64,000 nt of DNA from CAIKZJ01 sp964626015. GTDB lineage: Bacteria > Bacteroidota > Ignavibacteria > Tepidaquicellales > Tepidaquicellaceae. Made by a program: the position numbers and the translations under genes. The DNA is taken from the NCBI GenBank assembly GCA_964626015.1, contig CAZVCC010000003.1, positions 1 through 64,000 of the forward strand, in the 5' to 3' direction. Shown here in pieces: positions 54,687-63,584 of the stretch. The stretch's first letter is position 1. Every line of letters starts with the position of its first letter. The notes beneath the pieces were generated by a model that saw only the letters and a list, made by a program, of their open reading frames with translations, was not told the origin of the DNA and searched no databases.

Positions 54687-54830
54687 TTACCAATTATTAT
54701 CTTTATTTTTCAAATCGTGTATTTTTTGTTCCTTTTTTTTATTTTTAATAACTATTATTAATACCACAGCAAATATGACAACAAATAAAACTAATAATAG
54801 TAATATTTCAGGTGTGCCTAATCCAAACAT
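54687..54830 (-). CDS. Micro membrane protein (47 aa) ending DNNW
   Basis: The frame reads MFGLGTPEILLLLVLFVVIF, then a lysine-rich tail ending KNKDNNW. It is one hydrophobic helix followed by a basic tail. A strong Shine-Dalgarno (AAAGGAGTTGAA) directly precedes the ATG at 54830, which is unusual in this window. Leader, helix and tail layout match the gene at 54958, so this is one of two duplicated units. Confidence 0.6.
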   Translation of the reverse strand: MFGLGTPEILLLLVLFVVIFAVVLIIVIKNKKKEQKIHDLKNKDNNW

Positions 54831-54957
54831 TTCAACTCCTTTCTAAATTACGAATTAATTTTATAAATTTGTAATTTTTATTTTAAATTTAAATACTCAT
54901 TCTAAATAAAAAGGACTCAACTTCATTCACATAAAAATTATGCTATAATAGTTCTGC

Positions 54958-55104
54958 TTACCAATCATGATTATTTTCCTTATTCTCTTCCTTCTTTATT
55001 ACAATCTTCTTTTGTTTATAATATTTATAGATTTTTACTAATATTATTACGAAAATAATAAATATTACAATGGGGAGAACATTAACAAGTAAATACTCAA
55101 ACAA
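54958..55104 (-). CDS. Micro membrane protein (48 aa) ending NHDW
   Basis: The frame starts at a TTG at 55104 (LFEYLLVNVLPIVIFIIFVI), then a basic tail ending KENNHDW. The strong Shine-Dalgarno AAAGGAGTCAAA matches that of the gene at 54830. A single helix with a basic tail is visible. A terminator-like hairpin lies just upstream (55183-55208), so it would be reached only by readthrough or from its own promoter. Confidence 0.55.
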   Translation of the reverse strand: MFEYLLVNVLPIVIFIIFVIILVKIYKYYKQKKIVIKKEENKENNHDW

Positions 55105-55182
55105 TTTGACTCCTTTCTTAATTATGAATAAATCTTATTATATTTGTAATTTTTTTAAAATCTAAAAACTCATTTAAAATAA

Positions 55183-55330
55183 AAAGGACGCAACTTAAAG
55201 TTACATCCTTCCGTGAAGGTATCGCCTACCTGTCAAGAGAGATAAACCAAAGTGCGTCCATTTCAGGACGCAGCATTGAGCATTACTTCTCTTGACTAAA
55301 AAATTGGCGATTTTTCACGAAAGAGTGCAG
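55183..55330 (-). ncRNA. Candidate structured RNA with own terminator
   Basis: Nested perfect stems are visible: CGTGAA/TTCACG (55212-55217 with 55314-55319), ATCGCC/GGCGAT (55221-55226 with 55306-55311), TCAAGAGA/TCTCTTGA (55233-55240 with 55288-55295) and TGCGTCC/GGACGCA (55253-55259 with 55266-55272). On the minus strand the structure is followed by GGATGTAACTT-TA-AAGTTGCGTCC and a T-run, a terminator stem with G-U pairs (about 55183-55208). A second GGACGCA at 55186-55192 could pair with the inner stem, allowing an alternative fold. No known RNA family is recognised. Confidence 0.6.
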
Positions 55331-55450
55331 CAGAACACTGCGAAAATCTTATATTTTATACCGTAACTTTATATTTCTATATTTTCTCTGAATTAGATTT
55401 TAATTTTTAATTTTCGTAATAATATACTTTAATATTGTTGTTTTTTAAAT

Positions 55451-56362
55451 TCAAATAAATTCCTCTTTGATGATATATCTTTTGTCTAAATAATCTATCC
55501 ACTGTATGTAATCATTATCAGGGCAGTGCTTTTGTAAATTTGAAATATAGTTTTCAAATGTTACAGGACAAAACTTATTATCATTCTTCTTTAAAAGATA
55601 AACATATTCTTTACTTACTTCTGAAAAATGAGTATTACCGCTTGGGAAAAAGGTTAAAGAAGTAAAATGTTTAAACTCTTTGCTTTCTTTTATTAGTATG
55701 CTTTCCCCGAGTAATTGATTTCTCCATACTTGCCTGAATTTATCTGTTTTTAAGAGATTAAATGCATCAACGTTGTAAATGCCAGATATTTCAGAAATTT
55801 TATAATAAGGCGATTCTTCATCCATTATAAATCTTTCTTCTTTTGAACCTTTTTTCAATGGGTATTCATGTTCAGTATATTTTACTTCAATTCCCAGAAT
55901 TCCTTTCGTATTATCAATATGGGTGTATTCAATATAAGCATCAAAAGAAGTGTTATCATTTAAATAGTTCTCTTTTGGTGGAGGAGCATATTCAATTTCA
56001 ATTTTATTGATAGAATTGATAGTGTTATTTAAAAATTCATTAAACACCTCTTTGCAGAAAATTAAGTTTTGTTTTAGTGGAATAAATAAATTAAAAGGAA
56101 TATGTTCGCTACGAAGCATATCGCAATAAAGTGGTTTTTTAAAAATAGGATATCGCTTCTTTACTTCATCAAATACTGAAAATCCATCAAAGAAATTTAA
56201 TCCTCTTTTTCCATCTTCTTCAGTTAATCTGTTCCCATACATATCATAACCAACTTTTAATATTTCTGCTCTGTATTTAGATTGATGTAACCGGGCTCTG
56301 CTTCTGAAACCAGTTTTATCAAATATGTCGTCTTTTAAATACAGTTTTCCGATATCACTCAT
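55451..56362 (-). CDS. PD-(D/E)XK-type nuclease-like protein (PGN_0703-like)
   Basis: The 303-residue product has an ExK core in GILGIEVKYTEHEYPLK (about residue 155), preceded by FDAYIEYTHIDN, the usual D...ExK arrangement of PD-(D/E)XK nucleases. The opening (RSRARLHQSKYRAEILK, then YGNRLTEEDGKRGLNFFDGF) resembles the PGN_0703 family of putative restriction endonucleases. Its start overlaps the stop of the OLD-type ATPase gene by 8 bases, so the two are translationally coupled and probably form one system. The match is by pattern only. Confidence 0.7.
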   Translation of the reverse strand: MSDIGKLYLKDDIFDKTGFRSRARLHQSKYRAEILKVGYDMYGNRLTEEDGKRGLNFFDGFSVFDEVKKRYPIFKKPLYCDMLRSEHIPFNLFIPLKQNLIFCKEVFNEFLNNTINSINKIEIEYAPPPKENYLNDNTSFDAYIEYTHIDNTKGILGIEVKYTEHEYPLKKGSKEERFIMDEESPYYKISEISGIYNVDAFNLLKTDKFRQVWRNQLLGESILIKESKEFKHFTSLTFFPSGNTHFSEVSKEYVYLLKKNDNKFCPVTFENYISNLQKHCPDNDYIQWIDYLDKRYIIKEEFI

Positions 56363-58028
56363 TATTTGTAATCCAATTTATTATAGGTTTAATAAAATCT
56401 GGAATAGTAATATCAGTATCTAAAGCAAATAATCTTCCCTTTACTGCTTTACTTACTTTCTCATATTTTTGACAATAAGTTTGGTAATTACTATCACCCC
56501 AAAATGTTTTAAGTTCTTGCTCATAATTTTTGTCAAAACTCCAGACTTTAACACCTTTTTTAGAATAACTGTTTAATACTTTATTGTATTCTTTTTCTTC
56601 GTCTCTTTTATTCTGAAAATCAGAACTATCAACATCAAATACGATTCCAACCGGGATATTAAATGATACAGCAAGTTCAACAAAATCAATAATATTCCTT
56701 TTTCCCCCAACTTCAACTATACTTGAACCAACATTATCTATATTAAGATTCATTCTTTTTGCATATTCCGGAAAAGCAAGTTTCTCTGTATCTCCTTCTA
56801 CAATTAATATTTTTTGTGCAAAGAATAATTCGTTTCTTTCTGGGTCAAGTTCTTTTCTGAATTTATCTTTCAATCGTTGCTCTGGCTTCAATGTTGACTG
56901 AGTGATTTTTGTTCCGTTTTCATCTTTCCGAACTATTCTGATTTCTTCAAATTCTGGGATTGTGATGAAATTAGGAGAATGCGTAACATAAATAACTTGA
57001 TTCGTTTCACCAATTTTTCTAATGGTATTATATAAAGACCGCTGCATTTGTGGATGTAAAAACATTTCGGGTTCTTCAATCAGAAAAATCGCACCGTTTT
57101 TCTTGCGTTCTTCAAATGCTTTCAGAATAGAAATTACAATGGCATTTTGGAATCCCGCACCAAGTTCTGTAGCATTTATTTCAAATCCGTGTTCATTTAC
57201 CCATATTTCAAGAGATTTGTAAAATTCTAAAGAATCAAAAGGATTAAAGTATATATCTAATTTGTCTGTGTCTGTATCTGGATTAAATCCGAGTTGCTTA
57301 AGTGCATTTTCTTTTAAACTTTTTTCAAGTGCAATAAATTCTTCTGTTCTTAATGTCTTAATTGCTTCTTTTATACAATCATTAAATCTGTTTTTTCTAA
57401 TTTCTGTAGATGAAGTTCCATCTGGATTTTGAACTTCAATAGTGTTTTTATCATCAAGAAAATCGTAATTAATATCATTCAATAAAGAGCCGAGTAAAGA
57501 ATTCCTTGCACCCGGTAGTTGATTTTTAAGATTTCGGTCTGTTCCAATATAAATCAACGGGATATTTTCTTGCATTTCTTGAGGAATGGTTGTTAATGGT
57601 CTATAATTATTTTTAACACCCTTTTTAGGTTTTTCCATAAGAACTTGAACAAGGTTATCTTCAACGGTTAAACATTTTTTATCTAATCTTCTTTGTCCTT
57701 TATATACTCCGATTTTATACCTTGTATAAGTATAAGTTATTTTTGGTATTGAACTTGGGGGGGTATCTTTGAATGCATAATATAAGTATGGTTCAACAAA
57801 TTCAATTTCAATATTTATATCTCTATCATATTCCTTCATATATACATCTTCTTCTGTAAAATTATTTACAGTTACCCAATCTCGTCCAAGAACTTTATAA
57901 AGTGCATTTAATATATTACTTTTTCCAGAATTGTTAGGACCTATTAGTGCAGTAATTTGGGGCAATTCAATATCTATTGTATCTTTAATAGACCTGAAAT
58001 TTGTAATTTTGATTTTTTTAATTTTCAA
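56355..58028 (-). CDS. OLD-family ATPase with TOPRIM domain
   Basis: The 557-residue product starts with an ABC-type ATPase: Walker A ALIGPNNSGKSNILNALY (about residue 30), an ABC-signature-like ELGAGFQNAIVISIL (about 293) and Walker B IFLIEEPEMFLHPQMQRSLY (about 322). A C-terminal TOPRIM domain follows (KILIVEGDTEKLAFPEYAKR, then GIVFDVDSSDFQ). OLD enzymes are ATP-dependent nucleases found in phage defence (Gabija GajA, class 2 OLD). Here the partner is a PD-(D/E)XK-like protein and not a UvrD helicase. It is part of the defence operon with the restriction genes upstream. Confidence 0.88.
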   Translation of the reverse strand: MKIKKIKITNFRSIKDTIDIELPQITALIGPNNSGKSNILNALYKVLGRDWVTVNNFTEEDVYMKEYDRDINIEIEFVEPYLYYAFKDTPPSSIPKITYTYTRYKIGVYKGQRRLDKKCLTVEDNLVQVLMEKPKKGVKNNYRPLTTIPQEMQENIPLIYIGTDRNLKNQLPGARNSLLGSLLNDINYDFLDDKNTIEVQNPDGTSSTEIRKNRFNDCIKEAIKTLRTEEFIALEKSLKENALKQLGFNPDTDTDKLDIYFNPFDSLEFYKSLEIWVNEHGFEINATELGAGFQNAIVISILKAFEERKKNGAIFLIEEPEMFLHPQMQRSLYNTIRKIGETNQVIYVTHSPNFITIPEFEEIRIVRKDENGTKITQSTLKPEQRLKDKFRKELDPERNELFFAQKILIVEGDTEKLAFPEYAKRMNLNIDNVGSSIVEVGGKRNIIDFVELAVSFNIPVGIVFDVDSSDFQNKRDEEKEYNKVLNSYSKKGVKVWSFDKNYEQELKTFWGDSNYQTYCQKYEKVSKAVKGRLFALDTDITIPDFIKPIINWITNNE

Positions 58029-58110
58029 AATAAATCCCTTTTAATAAATTTAAAAATACTTCTTGCTTTATAGCATGAAATGTTCTTATTAACTTTATTT
58101 GAAATTCTCG

Positions 58111-59862
58111 TTACTTTAATTTTTCTTTAGTGTCTATTACTTCAAAATTATCTTCCCCAATTTTTTGTTTTAATACTTCAATCACATTATCAATACGTTT
58201 TTCAATAAATAAATCAAGAGCATTTTCAGGCATTTCTTCTGCAGAAGCCCAATCTAATAACTCGCTTGTTAATAAATGAGTGTCTAAAATATCACGGAAT
58301 TCTTGCGTATTATAATCGTTTATATACTTAATTGGATTTTTATTACTGATTTCTAAATTTGTGATTTGGGTTAAATATGCTATATTCATCAAACTGTTTG
58401 AATTTAATTGATTTCTACCCGGATTTTTCTCAATAAAATCCGATGGAAAAATATGGTGTAAGTTAGGTTTGTCTGTTAACATATAATATACATCACTTAT
58501 CACGCTTCTTTGTGGTAACTTCCAGTCTCTGGGGTCTTGATTTGCATATAACGAAAGTATTGCCCTTGATAAACGCCCTTTTGAACTATATGAAGATTGC
58601 CTTAAATCATTTTTATCTATTAAAAATCTTCCCAATTCGGTATTATTTTTTTCTTTTTGGCTTTTAAGCAATTCAATATGGTTTTTTAGGTCTGTAGTAT
58701 TTTTAAATAAATCATCTTTGTGAAAACTATAAAACCAAAAATATTTTAAAAGAAAATTATAGTTAAAATTCTTGTTCTTATAAAAGTATGTAACCAAAGA
58801 CAAATAATAATATCCGTATGGTATTAATTGAGGACCTTTAATTTTCAAATGGTTTTCAAAAAAATCAAAGGTTTTATTAATTGCGATTTTGGACTCTTCC
58901 CATATACTTTCAATTTCTTCTGCTTTAACTTCATTTAAATAATTTTTTGTTATATTATAGACTTTTGTATTTGGCAAATTTACCATAATAACACTTGATA
59001 GCATTTGCAATATTGTTAAGTCATCAATCAATTTAAAATTACCATTAAGGGTTTTCCTGTATTCATCAATTAATTCTCTTAAGTAAAATGGGTTTTGATT
59101 TTTAGTTTTAGGTCTGTATGTTTTTGCAACAACGATATCAAACAAGTCAAGTGGTTTACCTTCTTGATTTATTCGTTCAAATATTTGACACACTTGATTG
59201 ACCTGTATATCTTTTAACTCTATTAATGAAACTTTGTAATTATCAAGAACTTGTTTTATATCCCATAAATTTTCCATTATTTCATGTTCAAAGCCATAAT
59301 GTTCTTGAATTATTTGGGCGACTTTCTTAAAGTTTTCCTTAATGTCTTTAAGTTTTACTATTAATCCTTTTTCAAAATTTTCTTTGTTTGCTGAATTTGA
59401 TTTCTTTCCGTTTTTATCATTTATCTCATCCCAAAATAAGAACCTGTTTTTAAAATTTGATTCGTCATTTTCACCATTATCTAATACAGTCAAATCAAAA
59501 TATAAAGTAGGATTAAAATCTTCTTTCCCTTCAATTTTTCCACCATAAAGTGAAGTTAAAAGCGCATTAGTCCTTTGCTGACCATCCAGAATATATTGAT
59601 ATTCGGTTCTACTTAAATCTTCATCTGATATAGTAAAGCCAAATATATTTCTATGGTTGTGCAATTTAATTGTTGTTTTCCATATAAGAATACTTCCTAT
59701 TGGATAAAATTTATATATACTGTCCCATAATTTCTTAACGTTTTGTTCATTCCACACTACTTCTCTCTGAAAAGTCGGGATTTGGTAATTCTTGTTAATA
59801 AGTTCTTCCAAATATGTGAAGATACCTTTTGAGTCGGGTTTTATTCTGTCTACATAATCCAT
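58111..59862 (-). CDS. DUF262 protein with HNH-type C-terminus (GmrSD-like)
   Basis: The 583-residue product starts with DUF262: YQIPTFQREVVWNEQNVKKL (about residue 30), then the ParB-like NTPase motif YILDGQQRTNALLTSL (about 90). The C-terminal part has a His-Asn-type nuclease layout of the DUF1524 kind: LHHIFPSDFIEKNPG (about 488), NSLMNIAYLTQITNLEISNK. DUF262+DUF1524 proteins (GmrSD) are type IV enzymes that cut DNA with modified bases. It lies between the YgjP-like gene (17 bases upstream) and the OLD gene in the same operon. Confidence 0.85.
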   Translation of the reverse strand: MDYVDRIKPDSKGIFTYLEELINKNYQIPTFQREVVWNEQNVKKLWDSIYKFYPIGSILIWKTTIKLHNHRNIFGFTISDEDLSRTEYQYILDGQQRTNALLTSLYGGKIEGKEDFNPTLYFDLTVLDNGENDESNFKNRFLFWDEINDKNGKKSNSANKENFEKGLIVKLKDIKENFKKVAQIIQEHYGFEHEIMENLWDIKQVLDNYKVSLIELKDIQVNQVCQIFERINQEGKPLDLFDIVVAKTYRPKTKNQNPFYLRELIDEYRKTLNGNFKLIDDLTILQMLSSVIMVNLPNTKVYNITKNYLNEVKAEEIESIWEESKIAINKTFDFFENHLKIKGPQLIPYGYYYLSLVTYFYKNKNFNYNFLLKYFWFYSFHKDDLFKNTTDLKNHIELLKSQKEKNNTELGRFLIDKNDLRQSSYSSKGRLSRAILSLYANQDPRDWKLPQRSVISDVYYMLTDKPNLHHIFPSDFIEKNPGRNQLNSNSLMNIAYLTQITNLEISNKNPIKYINDYNTQEFRDILDTHLLTSELLDWASAEEMPENALDLFIEKRIDNVIEVLKQKIGEDNFEVIDTKEKLK

Positions 59863-59879
59863 ATTCTTAATTTTTATTT

Positions 59880-60548
59880 TTAATAAAACAACCCCCCGCC
59901 ATACTGCTTAAGCCATTTGTTTGCTTCTTTGTAATCGGGATTAACCAATGACAAGCGAAGCCAGTATTCTTTGGAGTGGTTCATTACTTCAAGATGTATT
60001 AATTCGTGAAAAATCAAATAATCTATTACAAACAAAGGTGTCATTATCAAACGCCAGTTAAAGGATAAATTCTTTTTGCTTGAACAATTCCCCCATTTTG
60101 TTTTCTGGTTTCTTATAAAAATCCTGTTATACTTGAATCTTCCCGATTTATTAATTTCCTGCAATCTTTTTAATATGAAATTTTTTGCTTCTGTCTTTTG
60201 CCAACTCACCAACACATTTTTATCAGAAAATTTTAAACCTGAACTTATTTCCAACTTCTTATCATCAATTCTTACGGCTTTTCCTAATTCCTGTTTGTAT
60301 ATAAATTTATACTTTCTTCCAAGATATAATATCTCGTTCTTTTCCATCTTAAAATATCTGCTTTTCATATTATCAAAATATCTTTGCTTTTCTTTAATCC
60401 ATTCAGAACGCTTTTCAATTATTTTATTCAGTTCAGATATAGGATATTTCATCGGAATAATTATTTTTACATTTTTATCCCTGTTGATATTTATGCGTAT
60501 ATGCTTAACTTTCCGCCTAATAATATTGTATTCTTTTAAAAAGTCCAT
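59880..60548 (-). CDS. YgjP-like zinc metallopeptidase
   Basis: The 222-residue product has the HELIH...H zinc motif: FHELIHLEVMNHSKEYWLRL (about residue 187), and KTKWGNCSSKKNLSFNWRL upstream (about 148), the conserved core of the YgjP/DUF45 family. Such proteins are often encoded beside type I restriction genes, but their role is unknown. It may process a partner protein. The start overlaps the stop of hsdR at a single base (60548), so translation is tightly coupled. Confidence 0.9.
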   Translation of the reverse strand: MDFLKEYNIIRRKVKHIRININRDKNVKIIIPMKYPISELNKIIEKRSEWIKEKQRYFDNMKSRYFKMEKNEILYLGRKYKFIYKQELGKAVRIDDKKLEISSGLKFSDKNVLVSWQKTEAKNFILKRLQEINKSGRFKYNRIFIRNQKTKWGNCSSKKNLSFNWRLIMTPLFVIDYLIFHELIHLEVMNHSKEYWLRLSLVNPDYKEANKWLKQYGGGLFY

Positions 60549-63500
60549 TATAAACTGTAATGCTGTATTATCCTTGCCTTAATGTTTTCTACTAAATTAT
60601 GATTGTCAATAATATTTATTTCTGCGAATTCATCCTTATAAGCAGTAAGTTCAATTTCCAACTCAATAAACCTGTCTGCCTTATCGGATTCGCTCCATCC
60701 GTAATATCTCTTGCCACAAATTCTATCCGTTAATTCAATAGCAAATTGCTTTATCAGGTTATCATCTTTAAAGTCCGGTATAGCATTTTTGATTTCCTGA
60801 TATATTGAAAAACTTCCTTTATCTTCAAAACCCAATCTTTTCGGCAAACTTTCTACTTCGTCAAGGTCTTTATATAATTTTTCAAGTTCTGTTAAAACGT
60901 CTTCAATCGCTTTTGACTTTTCTCTTTTCTGTTTAATGAGTTCTTCCAATCTTTTGTAAAGTTCTACATAAATCGGGTTTGTCTGTTCATTAATTTTAAT
61001 AACTGTTTCAATATCCCTGATTATTTTTTCTGCTTTATCATCTGGGCTTAAATTTGTCCCTGCTAAATTATCAATATAATCCTTATCAATTTTCACTTCT
61101 GGGATATACTTTTTGAAATCCAAAACCTTGATACTGTCTTTTAAAAGTTCTTTTGTCTTTTGTGCATAAAATTCCGCGTCAAATCCCAACCTTTTATATT
61201 CGGATAAATAAATCTCATAAATTGTGATAAGCCATTTATATTGGTTTCTGTATTGAACAAGAAAGGCATTTGGTGAAATCGCTTCGTAAAATTGAACTAC
61301 GTTTCTGAAATTCTTTTCAAATTCAGTTTGGTCTATTTCCCCAAGTGTTCTTACAATTGCTATCGTGCATTCATAACTATCTTCAAGTTTAATTTCATTG
61401 AACGGCTCAAATGCCTTTGCCATAATATCCGGGAAAGTTTTTATTAATTCATCTATGTTTCTGATTGATTCTATTTCTTTCGGGTCATATTGAAGTGCTT
61501 CGTTTAAATCCTGAAACACACCTACATAATCAACAACCCTGCCGAATTGCTTTGATACATCTTCAATATCATAAGGTCTGTTTGTTCTTGCAATCGCTTG
61601 TAAAAGATTGTGATTTCGCAACGGACTATCTAAATACATTGTTTGTTCAATCGGTGCATCAAATCCAGTAAGTAGCATATTGCAGACTATAAGAATTTTA
61701 AGATTATTTCCTTTCTTTATTTCTTCTTCAGTAATTCTTTTTTTGAACCTTTTAATAAGTTTTTTCAATTCTCCGTCTTCAAGATAAAAATCCCTGAATA
61801 AATTATGTCTTTCTTCCGGTTCGTTCTGGTTTTTTGAAAAAACGATTGCAAGTTCATTTTCATTAAAATATTTCCGCAATTCTTTGTAATACATTACGCA
61901 AGTTTCTTTATCCACCGCTACGACCTGTGCTTTAAAACCATTCGGTGCAACTTGTTCCTTAAAATCATTTGCTATGTTTTCTGCTATTATTTGTATTCTT
62001 TCCGGTTTCTTTATCATTTCCTTCCATGGTTTCACTTTCCTTTCAACTGCTCGCTTCTGTTCTTCGTTTAAATCTTCTGTGATTTCTTCGTATCCCTTTT
62101 TCAGTTTTTCCCTATCAAGTTGATACTTTGCTATTCCAGCCGAATACCTTATTTCCACTGTCGCACCATCTTCAATGGAATCCTGTATTCCATATTTATC
62201 AAGGAATATTTCAACTTTATCACCTCTGTCTGCTCCGAATTCTTGATGGGTTTTCAGTATTGGTGTTCCTGTAAATGCAAACCTGAAAGCATTTGGAAAT
62301 ACTTTTTTAAGTTCGGATTGATAGTCTCCGTATTCCGTTCTGTGTGCTTCGTCAATCAATACAATTACATTATCTCTGTTATCTTCAATTTCACCTAAAT
62401 CAGAAAATTTCTGAACAGTCGTAATTATCACCTCAGATGCTTTATCTGTAATTTTCTGCTTCAACTGATTTATGTTCATCGGTTTGAAGGTATTCGGAAA
62501 ATCACAATCGTCAAATGTCCCGCCTATCTGTGTTCTTAAATCTTTTCTGTCAACGACAATATAAACTGCAGGGTCTTTTAAATCAGGATGATTTCTTAAT
62601 TTATATGCTGTATAAAGCATTGTTAAACTCTTTCCTGAACCCTGTGTATGCCAGATTATTCCCTGTTTATCTTCTGCTGTGCCATTTAATGTATTAATAA
62701 CCCTGACCAATATTTTATTTGCTGCTCTGACTTGCTGATATCTGGCAACTTTCTTTATCACTCCGCTTTCCTGTGTCTGTTCAAATACTATAAAGTTTTT
62801 CAATATGTCCAGAACTCTTGCGGGTTGAAGCAGTCCGCAGATGGATTGCTTCATTCTTTCATATTCCGGGATTTCAAGATAACTCATTTGCGCAGTTTCT
62901 CTTACTTCCCAGTTTTTATTTTTCTGAACGATTTCAAGTGCTTCTTGCGTAAGCGATAAATCTTTCCATTCAAAAAAGTAAGAGGAAGATACACCCGGAA
63001 TTCCGTATTTTGCTATCATTCCATTACAAGCAACTCCAAAAAGATTGCAGATAAATAATTTCGGTGCTTCATCACAGTATCTTTTGAATTGATTTACCCC
63101 ATCCAGCCAGTTCACATTCTTCTTTGCCCTTTGCTTTGCTTCTATAGTAATCAGAGGAATTCCGTTTACCAAAAGAACTATATCCGGTTTCACAACTTTA
63201 TTCCCGTGAACCCAATACTGTCTTGTTGCTATTAAATCATTATTATTAATATTTTCAAAATCAATCAAGATGATTGTTCTGTCCACATGATTTAATGTTA
63301 TATTCACACCTTTGCATAATAAATCAAGTATCAATTCATTGGCAACAATTTGATTCGGATTTCTGAAATGTGCTATGAAAATATTATAAACGCTTTTGGC
63401 TTCTTCAAGTGTTATGTTATTTAATTCCGATATTTTATTAAGGAATATATCATCAATGATGGGATTGGAAAGAGGTCTGTTGTAAATTTTTAAATCGTCA

Positions 63501-63583
63501 GGGGTTTTACCTTCCCACCCCAAATCAGTCAGCCATTTATATACAGGTATTTCAACTCCTGATTTTTCACTTAAAGTTGACAT
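60548..63583 (-). CDS. hsdR: Type I restriction enzyme R subunit
   Basis: The 1011-residue protein is the endonuclease/translocase subunit. Its N-terminal PD-(D/E)XK nuclease core is VVKPDIVLLVNGIPLITIEA followed by K (about residue 133-153). The SF2 helicase has WHTQGSGKSLTMLYTAYK (Walker A, about 315), VIVLIDEAHRTEYGDYQ (DEAH, about 409) and FAFTGTPILK, and NLLQAIARTNRP (motif VI) lies further on. It cuts DNA at a distance from unmodified recognition sites. Length and domain order are normal. It follows the S-subunit gene by one base. Confidence 0.94.
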   Translation of the reverse strand: MSTLSEKSGVEIPVYKWLTDLGWEGKTPDDLKIYNRPLSNPIIDDIFLNKISELNNITLEEAKSVYNIFIAHFRNPNQIVANELILDLLCKGVNITLNHVDRTIILIDFENINNNDLIATRQYWVHGNKVVKPDIVLLVNGIPLITIEAKQRAKKNVNWLDGVNQFKRYCDEAPKLFICNLFGVACNGMIAKYGIPGVSSSYFFEWKDLSLTQEALEIVQKNKNWEVRETAQMSYLEIPEYERMKQSICGLLQPARVLDILKNFIVFEQTQESGVIKKVARYQQVRAANKILVRVINTLNGTAEDKQGIIWHTQGSGKSLTMLYTAYKLRNHPDLKDPAVYIVVDRKDLRTQIGGTFDDCDFPNTFKPMNINQLKQKITDKASEVIITTVQKFSDLGEIEDNRDNVIVLIDEAHRTEYGDYQSELKKVFPNAFRFAFTGTPILKTHQEFGADRGDKVEIFLDKYGIQDSIEDGATVEIRYSAGIAKYQLDREKLKKGYEEITEDLNEEQKRAVERKVKPWKEMIKKPERIQIIAENIANDFKEQVAPNGFKAQVVAVDKETCVMYYKELRKYFNENELAIVFSKNQNEPEERHNLFRDFYLEDGELKKLIKRFKKRITEEEIKKGNNLKILIVCNMLLTGFDAPIEQTMYLDSPLRNHNLLQAIARTNRPYDIEDVSKQFGRVVDYVGVFQDLNEALQYDPKEIESIRNIDELIKTFPDIMAKAFEPFNEIKLEDSYECTIAIVRTLGEIDQTEFEKNFRNVVQFYEAISPNAFLVQYRNQYKWLITIYEIYLSEYKRLGFDAEFYAQKTKELLKDSIKVLDFKKYIPEVKIDKDYIDNLAGTNLSPDDKAEKIIRDIETVIKINEQTNPIYVELYKRLEELIKQKREKSKAIEDVLTELEKLYKDLDEVESLPKRLGFEDKGSFSIYQEIKNAIPDFKDDNLIKQFAIELTDRICGKRYYGWSESDKADRFIELEIELTAYKDEFAEINIIDNHNLVENIKARIIQHYSL

Positions 63584-63584
63584 A

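Noticed and set aside
55200..55330. Retron msr-msd RNA or 6S RNA
   Set aside because: No reverse transcriptase gene nearby and the fold lacks the large central bubble of 6S RNA.
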